DNA of 5,732 nt from Bacillota bacterium (lineage in GTDB: Bacteria; Bacillota; Dethiobacteria; DTU022; JAAZDR01). The stretch lies in NCBI GenBank assembly GCA_012512705.1, contig JAAZDR010000114.1, positions 1 through 5,732 of the forward strand. The letters run 5' to 3'. Shown piece by piece: positions 1 to 5,077 of this stretch. Within the stretch, counting starts at the first letter, position 1. Each line of letters opens with the position of its first letter. The position numbers and the translations under genes are program-made. Under the pieces are notes generated by a model. The model made no database searches. It was not told the DNA's origin and saw nothing but the letters and a program-made list of their open reading frames with translations.

Positions 1-469
1 GATTATACGTTCCCATGTAAAAGACGGCTACGAGATGGCTAAAAATGCAAAAATGCCGAAAGTGATCACCGATATAATTAGGCAGCACCATGGGACAGGT
101 CTTGTGTCCTTTTTCTATCAGAAAGCGTTAGAAAGCGGACGTTATGAAAAGGTCAACGAAGAAGATTTTCGTTATGAAGGGCCTCTGCCTCAGACAAAGG
201 AAGCAGCAATTATCATGCTTGCTGATTCGGTAGAAGCAGCGGTACGCTCACTGTCTAAGCCTACAGTTGGCCGAGTAGAAGGGACAGTGCGCAAGATTAT
301 CAAGGAAAAATTAAACGACGGACAGCTTGATGAGTGCCCTTTAACCCTTCAGGAACTTGATAAGATCGGCGATATTTTTACGCACATTCTTTCAGGGATT
401 TTCCATACACGCATCGAGTATCCGGAGAAAGAACTTAAGGCGGAGATTGAAGGGAGCGGTGCAAAGTAA
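1..469 (+). CDS. pgpH: PgpH-type cyclic-di-AMP phosphodiesterase (7TM-HD), C-terminal fragment
   Basis: This is the end of a gene that starts before the window; the frame is open from base 2 to the TAA at 467-469. PgpH family proteins are membrane proteins with a 7TM receptor region and a cytoplasmic HD phosphohydrolase domain that hydrolyses cyclic di-AMP. What is visible is the second half of the HD domain. It has a metal-type His in SHVKDG (codon 14-16), then the HHGT motif (His codons 86-91) followed by FFYQKAL, and later MLADSVEAAVRS with the Asp expected as the last metal ligand. The 7TM part and the HD doublet itself lie outside. A Met at base 35 is internal, since conserved HD sequence lies in frame upstream of it. 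The position immediately before ybeY matches yqfF in Bacillus subtilis. The substrate is inferred from the family, not shown by this fragment. Confidence 0.93.
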   Translation, partial: IIRSHVKDGYEMAKNAKMPKVITDIIRQHHGTGLVSFFYQKALESGRYEKVNEEDFRYEGPLPQTKEAAIIMLADSVEAAVRSLSKPTVGRVEGTVRKIIKEKLNDGQLDECPLTLQELDKIGDIFTHILSGIFHTRIEYPEKELKAEIEGSGAK

Positions 470-924
470 TGAGTGTGTTGATTAATAATATGCAGGATGT
501 AGTAAAACTGGAGGATTCTTTTTTGGCCAAGTTGGCAAACTTAGGCGAAAAAATACTACGATCTGAAAAATACGAAGGAGTAGAGGCGAGTATAATATTT
601 GTTGATGACCATTATATTAAGGCACTTAATCAGAAATACCGCCACATTGAGCAACCAACGGATGTTTTGGCTTTTCCTCTCCGAGACGAGCTGTCTATTT
701 CAGAAGGGGAAAAGCTTTTAGGCGATGTTTATATCTCTCTTGAGCGCGCGCAAGAGCAGGCCCGGGAATATGGACATAGCTTAGAAAGAGAGGTTGCCTT
801 TTTGATGACGCACGGCCTTCTTCATCTTTTAGGGTATGATCATCATACGCAAGCAGAGGAAAAGCAGATGCGCTGTAAGCAAGAGCAAATTTTGCTTGCT
901 TATGATTTGGGGCGCTTGAAATGA
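469..924 (+). CDS. ybeY: Endoribonuclease YbeY (rRNA maturation factor)
   Basis: YbeY is a zinc-dependent single-strand endoribonuclease that acts in 16S rRNA 3'-end maturation and 70S ribosome quality control. The 151-residue protein has the family signature HGLLHLLGYDH, with zinc-ligand histidines at residues 115, 119 and 125 in the H-x3-H-x5-H pattern. The conserved TDVLAFP segment (64-70) and Arg58 in QKYRH are also present. Length is normal for the family. The ATG at 469 shares its A with the pgpH stop codon (TAATG), which suggests translational coupling. A GGGAG-like ribosome-binding site lies at about 452-456, a somewhat long distance. The next in-frame ATG at 490 has no ribosome-binding site. 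The gene overlaps dgkA by four bases at its 3' end. YbeY and Era, four genes downstream, both act on 30S maturation. Confidence 0.97.
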   Translation: MSVLINNMQDVVKLEDSFLAKLANLGEKILRSEKYEGVEASIIFVDDHYIKALNQKYRHIEQPTDVLAFPLRDELSISEGEKLLGDVYISLERAQEQAREYGHSLEREVAFLMTHGLLHLLGYDHHTQAEEKQMRCKQEQILLAYDLGRLK

Positions 925-1277
925 TGTATAAGCTTAAAAAAAGTTTTCATTATGCTATAAACGGTCTTTTTTATGTATGGTGTACGCAGCGGAATATGCG
1001 CATTCATTTTTTCGTTGCTGTTATTGTTTTTCTCCTTAGCTTTTGTTTTCGCCTTGATAGAACTGAGTTTTTGTTTGTGATGGCTGCAGTTTTTTTTGTA
1101 CTTGTTGCCGAAATTTTTAATACAGCCATTGAAAAAACAATTGATTTGTATACAGAAGAATACAGGCCGCTGGCCCGTACAGTCAAGGATGTATCTGCGG
1201 CGGCTGTTTTGATCGCTTCCCTCTTTGCCTTAATTGTTGGCATCATTGTTTTTGGAGAAAAAATTCTTTTTTATTAA
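921..1277 (+). CDS. dgkA: Diacylglycerol kinase / undecaprenol kinase (DgkA family)
   Basis: This is a small integral membrane lipid kinase of 118 residues. Gram-positive members mostly phosphorylate undecaprenol, feeding the carrier lipid for cell-wall synthesis, rather than diacylglycerol. The family motif E-x2-NTAIE is at residues 64-71 (AEIFNTAIEKTID), followed by Asp75 and the KD pair at 89-90, in the expected active-site order. Three hydrophobic segments at roughly 29-44, 49-66 and 92-112 match the trimeric three-helix fold. A basic amphipathic N-terminus precedes them. The start overlaps the ybeY stop as ATGA, and a second ATG follows immediately at 924, so the exact start is uncertain by one codon. 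A GGGG stretch at 909-912 may serve as the ribosome-binding site. Substrate choice between undecaprenol and diacylglycerol is inferred from phylum, not from a residue I can point to. Confidence 0.94.
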   Translation: MMYKLKKSFHYAINGLFYVWCTQRNMRIHFFVAVIVFLLSFCFRLDRTEFLFVMAAVFFVLVAEIFNTAIEKTIDLYTEEYRPLARTVKDVSAAAVLIASLFALIVGIIVFGEKILFY

Positions 1278-1409
1278 TATTTTTAACGATTCATTAAGAT
1301 AATTAAATTAAACTTAACAAATCTTTACAAGGAATATTGAGCGTTAAGGCTAATAGAGTAATTGATATATTAGAGAAAATGTAATGCCAGCTAAAGAGGG
1401 GGGTAAGGT
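1278..1409. other. AT-rich intergenic region between dgkA and the DUF881 gene
   Basis: These 132 bp are rich in TTAA and AATTAAA tracts, and the gap is longer than those between the surrounding cluster genes. I see no GC-rich hairpin with a T-tract, so no standard terminator after dgkA. Promoter-like pieces exist but none is convincing. TTAAGG (1344-1349) followed after 16 bp by TATATT (1366-1371) is the best-spaced pair, and TTAACA (1314-1319) and TTTACA (1324-1329) are alternative -35 candidates with poor -10 partners. The right end holds the ribosome-binding site of the next gene, GAGGGGGG at 1396-1403. The size and composition fit a separate promoter for the DUF881 gene, but this is inference. 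Confidence 0.4.
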
Positions 1410-2468
1410 ATGCCGAAGATTTACCGTCAGGGCATTGGCGTTTTTGAGGGAAAGATTGCTGCAATTGTAATTATCTTATTACTTATGAATACTGCCATGC
1501 TCGGTATATATATGTGGAATATTACAGGTGAAGAAAAGACTGAACAAGTGATTGATTTAAATTATAAGCGGGAATTAGCACGTGATTTTTTGAATTATAA
1601 TCGTCGTCAGGCTGCTGAACTCGATGTTCTCGATCGAGGGCCTGTTAAGGAAGCCCTCGCTAGTTTTAGTTACGAGATCGATCTTGCTTCCAGCAGTGAT
1701 GAGCTGACGCAGGTTATTTTAACCCATGGTCGCCGTGTACAGGAGATTGTTGTTAGAGAGTGGGACCGCAAGCTGCGGGATCAGATATTTTATACTGTTA
1801 ATCAAGACCCCCTAGTGCAAGAACTTGAGGAAGAAGTGATGATTACCCTCCGTATATCACAGGAGGAAGGGATCCAGGTTATCCCTGAAAATATTCTTCA
1901 TATCACTACTCTAAAGACGATAAGAAATGAATGCCTTCCTGATGTTATCCCCTCTCAGGAGGTCATTATTGACTTAGAGGTTAAAGATGGAACAGTTACT
2001 CAGGTTGTTCCGTATAACCCTCTGGAACTGGTGCAGGCCCTTACAGAAGAGCTGGATGCACTGCGCCTACAGCTGCATGAAACGCGAGCAGCAGCCGGCT
2101 ACTCGGAGCTTTCGGGGGCAGGGGTCATTGTTAAACTTTATGATGCACCGGATGGATATACGAGTGGTACAATAGTTCATGATACAGATGTGCGTGATCT
2201 TGTCAATGAATTGCTGGTATCCGGAGCTAAAGGAGTAGCGGTTGGTGGTTACAGACTTACGGCAACAACAAGTATTCGCTGTGTAGGTTCTCTGATTAAG
2301 GTAAATGATAACCATATTCCGGTTAATCCGGTAACTATCGAGGCGGTAGGCGATCCGCAAGTTTTAGAGTCAGGTCTTGATATTTTACGTAAATCTTGGG
2401 AGCTTACTCGTGGCGTGCGTATGGAGATTGAACAGGCGGAAAGCTTGACTCTGCCGCCAGCAAATTAG
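1410..2468 (+). CDS. Membrane-anchored DUF881-domain protein with a long unrecognised N-terminal region
   Basis: The protein is 352 residues. A single hydrophobic segment at about 15-36 follows a short basic N-terminus, so the bulk is predicted to lie outside the membrane on the extracytoplasmic side. Residues 204-226 look like a short coiled coil (LVQALTEELDALRLQLHETR). This leads into a DUF881 domain from about 230 to the end. Its hallmarks are GYSELSGAGVIVKLYD (230-245), VHDTDVRDLVNELLVSGAKGV (256-276), the TSIRCVG stretch (287-293), PVTIEAVGDP (307-316) and a terminal LPP. Typical DUF881 proteins are, from memory, nearer 230-250 residues. The extra portion is residues 40-203, helical at first and then mixed, which I do not recognise. 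The function of DUF881 is not established. In other Bacillota such proteins occur near division and envelope genes. The ATG at 1410 has a strong GAGGGGGG site six bases upstream. The cdd gene follows after 19 bp. Confidence 0.85.
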   Translation: MPKIYRQGIGVFEGKIAAIVIILLLMNTAMLGIYMWNITGEEKTEQVIDLNYKRELARDFLNYNRRQAAELDVLDRGPVKEALASFSYEIDLASSSDELTQVILTHGRRVQEIVVREWDRKLRDQIFYTVNQDPLVQELEEEVMITLRISQEEGIQVIPENILHITTLKTIRNECLPDVIPSQEVIIDLEVKDGTVTQVVPYNPLELVQALTEELDALRLQLHETRAAAGYSELSGAGVIVKLYDAPDGYTSGTIVHDTDVRDLVNELLVSGAKGVAVGGYRLTATTSIRCVGSLIKVNDNHIPVNPVTIEAVGDPQVLESGLDILRKSWELTRGVRMEIEQAESLTLPPAN

Positions 2469-2487
2469 CAGAAAGACGGGATGGACA

Positions 2488-2880
2488 ATGCGGGGGAAAT
2501 ACAGTGAAATTATAAATGCAGCATGGCAGGCGCAACGGAGGGCATATGCCCCCTACTCACATTTCGCTGTAGGGGCTGCGTTGCAAACTAAAGAAGGAAA
2601 GATTTTCTGTGGGGTAAATGTAGAAAATTCAGCTTATGGACTTTCGATATGCGCGGAGCGTTCTGCATTGTTCAGTGCGGTATCATCGGGGTATCGTGAG
2701 TTTAGTTTTTTAGCCGTTGTTTCTGACTCTGCAAGGCCGATACGCCCTTGTGGGGCCTGTCGGCAGGTATTAGCGGAGTTTGATGCAGAGTTACCGATTA
2801 TCCTCGTCGGCTCAAACGGGGAGGTAGAGATAACTTCTTTAATGGAGCTTTTCCCACAGCCTTTTTCTTTAACTCGCTAG
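2488..2880 (+). CDS. cdd: Cytidine deaminase (homotetrameric type)
   Basis: This cytosolic enzyme deaminates cytidine and deoxycytidine to uridine and deoxyuridine in pyrimidine salvage. The 130-residue length marks it as the small single-domain, tetrameric zinc class, as in Bacillus subtilis. Zinc ligands are Cys55 in CAERSA and Cys88 and Cys91 in PCGACRQ, with Glu57 as the proton-shuttling catalytic residue. The substrate-binding NVEN motif is at 44-47, and the AYAPYSHFAVGAAL motif at 19-32 is well conserved. The start at 2488 aligns the N-terminus with known enzymes. Its ribosome-binding site is weak (GACGGGA at about 2475-2481). An ATG at 2481 is in another frame. The gene sits 19 bp after the DUF881 gene and 59 bp before era, as expected for the dgkA-cdd-era order apart from the inserted gene. 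Confidence 0.97.
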   Translation: MRGKYSEIINAAWQAQRRAYAPYSHFAVGAALQTKEGKIFCGVNVENSAYGLSICAERSALFSAVSSGYREFSFLAVVSDSARPIRPCGACRQVLAEFDAELPIILVGSNGEVEITSLMELFPQPFSLTR

Positions 2881-2927
2881 GACGTTTTAGTGATCAGGTA
2901 GAATAAATCTGCTTGGGTAGATACATT

Positions 2928-2933
2928 AGGAGG
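2928..2933 (+). promoter_or_regulatory. Strong ribosome-binding site that fixes the era start
   Basis: A perfect AGGAGG lies six bases before the ATG at 2940. The frame is also open upstream to a TTG at 2913, but a start there would place this site inside the coding region. The ATG start gives an N-terminus that begins just before the Era G1 motif, as is usual in the family. Confidence 0.9.
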
Positions 2934-2939
2934 TTTTTC

Positions 2940-3836
2940 ATGCATCGTTCAGGCTTTGTAGCGCTTGTTGGACGACCAAATGTTGGTAAATCAACGTTGA
3001 TGAATGCGCTGATCGGTGAAAAAGCGGCAATTATTTCTGATAAACCGCAGACAACGCGTAACCGCATTCGCGGGATCCTTACTCTAGAGGAGGCCCAGGT
3101 AATATTTATAGACACTCCGGGGATTCACCGGCCGAAGCATAAGCTTGGCAGCTATATGGTCGAGTCAGCCTTAAATACTCTTAATGAAGTAGATCTGGTA
3201 CTTTTTTTGGTTGATCTGTCAACTGCACCGGGGAAAGGTGACCGGTATATTGCTAATATACTAAGAGATATTAAGACTCCGGTTTTCCTGGTGTTAAATA
3301 AAGCTGATCTCGTATCCGGTGAAGAAAATATCAGGCAGCAAGAGGAAAATTATCGCCTTGCATTCCCTTTTGCTAATGTTTATGCTGTTTCCGCTCTTAA
3401 ACAGCAGAACCTCAAGAGATTGAAAGAATCGATTATCGCAGAGCTGCCTGAAGGCCCCCAGTATTACCCGCCGGATATGATTACCGACTGTCCTGAACGT
3501 TTTATTGTTGCTGAATTAATCCGGGAAAAGATGATCAACCTACTGCGGGACGAAGTGCCTTTTGCCGTTGCTGTTGAAGTGGAAGAGTTAAGTCAGCGCC
3601 AGGATAAAGATATTGTTGATATTCGCGCTGTCATCTATACTGAGCGCGACTCCCAAAAGGGAATTGTCATTGGTAAACATGGGCAGATGTTGAAGAAGAT
3701 CGGCCAGCAGTCTCGAATTGAATTGGAAAATCTTTTTGGAAACAAAGTTTTTCTCGCTCTATGGGTAAAAGTTAAAAAAGATTGGCGCAACCAAGAACGT
3801 GCGCTACAGGAACTTGGATATCGGAGCGATATTTAG
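2940..3836 (+). CDS. era: GTPase Era
   Basis: Era is an essential GTPase that binds the 3' end of 16S rRNA and promotes 30S subunit assembly. The protein is 298 residues from the ATG at 2940, a typical length. The GTPase domain has G1 GRPNVGKST (11-19), G2 around QTTR (37-40), G3 DTPG (58-61), G4 NKAD (120-123) and G5 SAL (151-153). A KH RNA-binding domain follows, with the GKHG loop at 245-248 inside GIVIGKHGQMLKKIG. Nothing is missing or altered. The gene is the last plus-strand member before a reversed gene. Its TAG at 3834-3836 lies one base from the stop codon of the convergent MreB-like gene, so any era terminator must overlap that gene. Era and YbeY share the 16S 3'-end maturation pathway. 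Confidence 0.98.
   Translation: MHRSGFVALVGRPNVGKSTLMNALIGEKAAIISDKPQTTRNRIRGILTLEEAQVIFIDTPGIHRPKHKLGSYMVESALNTLNEVDLVLFLVDLSTAPGKGDRYIANILRDIKTPVFLVLNKADLVSGEENIRQQEENYRLAFPFANVYAVSALKQQNLKRLKESIIAELPEGPQYYPPDMITDCPERFIVAELIREKMINLLRDEVPFAVAVEVEELSQRQDKDIVDIRAVIYTERDSQKGIVIGKHGQMLKKIGQQSRIELENLFGNKVFLALWVKVKKDWRNQERALQELGYRSDI
3818..3832. repeat. Perfect inverted repeat at the era / MreB-like convergence
   Basis: ATATCG-GAG-CGATAT forms a 6-bp perfect stem with a 3-base loop, covering the last codons of era just before its stop. No run of T follows it on either strand, so it is not a standard intrinsic terminator. It may be a chance consequence of the codons, or a weak transcript-end hairpin where no intergenic DNA exists. 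Confidence 0.35.
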
Positions 3837-3837
3837 G

Positions 3838-4893
3838 TTAGTTTCGGCTGTGGTAGAGCTCCAGATGACGCATGGCATGTAGTTCCTCTAACGCCTTACT
3901 GGCGCCGCGTACCGCACAAGTTGTTGGATCCTGGGCTATATGAACAGGAATCAACATTTTTTTCTGAAGGAAAAGCCCTATTTTTTTTAACATGGCCCCA
4001 CCGCCGGTAAGAAAAATACCGGACTGGATGATATCGGAAGCAAGTTGCGGGGAGACTTGTTCAAAGGTTTTTTTAATCGCAACAGATAACGTTTCAAGCA
4101 TTGGTTTTATAGCTGCAGAGAGCTCCTCAACTGGGATCGTGATTGATTCCGGTAAACCACTGCGAAGATTTATACCGCTTACCGGCTGTATACGTCCTTT
4201 AGGCGGATCGAGGGCGTAAACAGCCTCTTTTTTAACCTGTTCTGCTGTCGATTCGCCAATTTCCAAGCGATAATGATTACGTATATAACGTTGAATATAT
4301 GTGTTCAAGTCATTGCCGCCAAAGCGTAAAGATTCTCCCCGGGCAATTCCACCAAGAGAGATCACCGCAATTTCTGTTGCTCCGCCGCCGATATTGATGA
4401 TTAGGTTTCCTTGTGGCTCTTCGACGTTGATATTAGCGCCAATTGCCGCCGCTAGTGGTTCTTCGATTAAATAGATTTCTTTTGCCCCTGCAGCTCTTCC
4501 GGCATCGACAACAGCACGTTTTTCGATCTGAGTAGTCCCGAAAGGAACAGTAATGATTGCGCGCAAGCGAAAGAGAGAGCTGTAAACGCCTGCTTTGCGG
4601 AAAAAATAGATTAACATCTGCTTAGTAGTTTCAAAATCCGCCACCACGCCATCCTGAAGAGGCTTTACCGTGCGAATACGCTGTGGGGTTTTACCGATCA
4701 TTCTCTTAGCTTCTTTACCTATGGCAATAATTTTTTTTCTGGCAAGATCAAAAGCTATAACTGACGGCTCCTCGACAACAAGCCCTTTACGTCGAAGGTA
4801 GATTTGCGTGCTGTTTGTCCCTAGATCAACAGCGATATCTTTGAAAAAAAAGCGGTATCGATGCTTTTTTAGGATGGAATTTTTTTTGTTCAC
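3838..4893 (-). CDS. MreB-like bacterial actin with altered nucleotide-binding motifs
   Basis: The 351-residue protein is an MreB/Mbl-family actin; such proteins form membrane-bound filaments that guide cell-wall synthesis. Recognisable parts are DLGTNST (23-29, phosphate 1), EEPSVIAF (41-48), PLQDGVVADFETT (78-90), VPFGTTQIEKRAV (116-128), LIEEPLAAAIGA (142-153), NIGGGATEIAVISLGGI (167-183, phosphate 2) and GIFLTGGGAML (292-302, adenosine motif). In ordinary MreB the phosphate-2 motif is DIGGGT. Here the Asp is Asn (168) and the Thr after the glycines is Ala (172). Phosphate 1 reads TNST instead of TANT. An 18-residue basic, aromatic N-terminal extension could bind membrane. The start is GTG at 4893, with AGGAAGG (4907-4901) seven bases upstream; the overlapping ATG at 4895 meets a stop at once. 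No mreC or mreD is adjacent. It may be a specialised paralogue, so I give no symbol. Confidence 0.9.
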   Translation of the reverse strand: MNKKNSILKKHRYRFFFKDIAVDLGTNSTQIYLRRKGLVVEEPSVIAFDLARKKIIAIGKEAKRMIGKTPQRIRTVKPLQDGVVADFETTKQMLIYFFRKAGVYSSLFRLRAIITVPFGTTQIEKRAVVDAGRAAGAKEIYLIEEPLAAAIGANINVEEPQGNLIINIGGGATEIAVISLGGIARGESLRFGGNDLNTYIQRYIRNHYRLEIGESTAEQVKKEAVYALDPPKGRIQPVSGINLRSGLPESITIPVEELSAAIKPMLETLSVAIKKTFEQVSPQLASDIIQSGIFLTGGGAMLKKIGLFLQKKMLIPVHIAQDPTTCAVRGASKALEELHAMRHLELYHSRN

Positions 4894-4900
4894 ATTAAAT

Positions 4901-4907
4901 CCTTCCT
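4901..4907 (-). promoter_or_regulatory. Ribosome-binding site for the GTG-started MreB-like gene
   Basis: Read on the minus strand, AGGAAGG lies seven bases before a GTG codon. No in-frame ATG occurs until residue 65, well inside the conserved actin fold, so this site decides in favour of the GTG start. Confidence 0.75.
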
Positions 4908-4944
4908 TAAACTTTAGTATTTTGTAGTAATCTCTAAGGGTTGA

Positions 4945-4958
4945 AATATAGCTATTTT
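4945..4958. repeat. Imperfect AT-rich palindrome in the divergent intergenic region
   Basis: AATATAGCTATTTT is symmetric about its central GC, with one mismatched pair in 14 bases. It lies 52 bp upstream of the MreB-like start codon, where a promoter or operator for that gene might be. AT-rich DNA gives such symmetry easily by chance, so support is weak. I could not find a well-spaced sigma-A promoter for the minus-strand gene around it. Confidence 0.25.
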
Positions 4959-4980
4959 AGTATCTTTCTTTTTGCTCTTT

Positions 4981-4994
4981 CGCATACTTATGCG
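4981..4994. promoter_or_regulatory. Perfect palindrome, possible operator between the MreB-like gene and recO
   Basis: CGCATA-CT-TATGCG is a perfect 6-bp inverted repeat with a 2-base centre, GC-containing within an otherwise AT-rich region. It sits 16 bases left of the -35 candidate of recO and about 88 bp upstream of the MreB-like start. That position would suit a dimeric regulator acting on either divergent gene. It does not match the Bacillus LexA box as I know it. The operator role is inference. Confidence 0.4.
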
Positions 4995-5010
4995 GATAAT
5001 AAAAAACATT

Positions 5011-5040
5011 TTGCTTTTCAGGGAAAATAAGTTCTATAAT
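5011..5040 (+). promoter_or_regulatory. Predicted sigma-A promoter for recO
   Basis: A consensus TATAAT at 5035-5040 is preceded after 18 bp by TTGCTT (5011-5016), a modest -35 match. A second TATAAT at 5043-5048 has no -35 partner. The predicted start of transcription is near 5047, about 30 bases before the recO ATG. This gives recO its own promoter, needed here because the reversed gene cuts it off from era. Confidence 0.6.
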
Positions 5041-5077
5041 AATATAATAAAAAGAGTTTTAGAATGTAGGGGGAAAA

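Noticed and set aside
35..37. ATG at 35 as the start of a small separate gene
   Set aside because: Conserved HD-domain residues, including SHVKDG, lie in frame upstream to the window edge, so this Met is internal to pgpH.
1004..1246. Minus-strand open frame of 80 codons across dgkA
   Set aside because: It is antisense to the conserved kinase motifs, and its composition (many Lys, Thr, Ser) is what a shadow frame would give.
1258..1275. A-run / TTC / T-run at the end of dgkA as an intrinsic terminator
   Set aside because: The stem is made only of A-T pairs with no GC content, so it would be too weak; it reflects the codons for the terminal EKILFY.
2067..2360. Minus-strand open frame of 97 codons inside the DUF881 gene, plus a plus-strand frame at 1987-2175
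   Set aside because: Both overlap the DUF881 domain in other frames and show no protein-like conservation or start signals.
2913..2939. Upstream TTG as the start of era
   Set aside because: The AGGAGG at 2928-2933 would then be inside the gene, and the ATG at 2940 has ideal spacing and a typical Era N-terminus.
2894..3115. Minus-strand open frame over the start of era
   Set aside because: It is antisense to the Era G1 to G3 motifs and only mirrors them.
3992..4219. Plus-strand open frame of 75 codons inside the MreB-like gene
   Set aside because: It lies wholly antisense to a strongly conserved actin coding region, has no ribosome-binding site I would trust and no recognisable motif.
4893..4895. 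ATG on the minus strand overlapping the GTG start of the MreB-like gene
   Set aside because: That ATG is followed directly by TGA in its own frame, so it cannot start a protein; the GTG is in the actin frame.
4894..5077. A sporulation-type (sigma-E, -K, -F or -G) promoter in the divergent region
   Set aside because: CATACTTA resembles part of a CATANNNT -10 box, but the final T is missing on both strands and no matching -35 box lies at the right distance.
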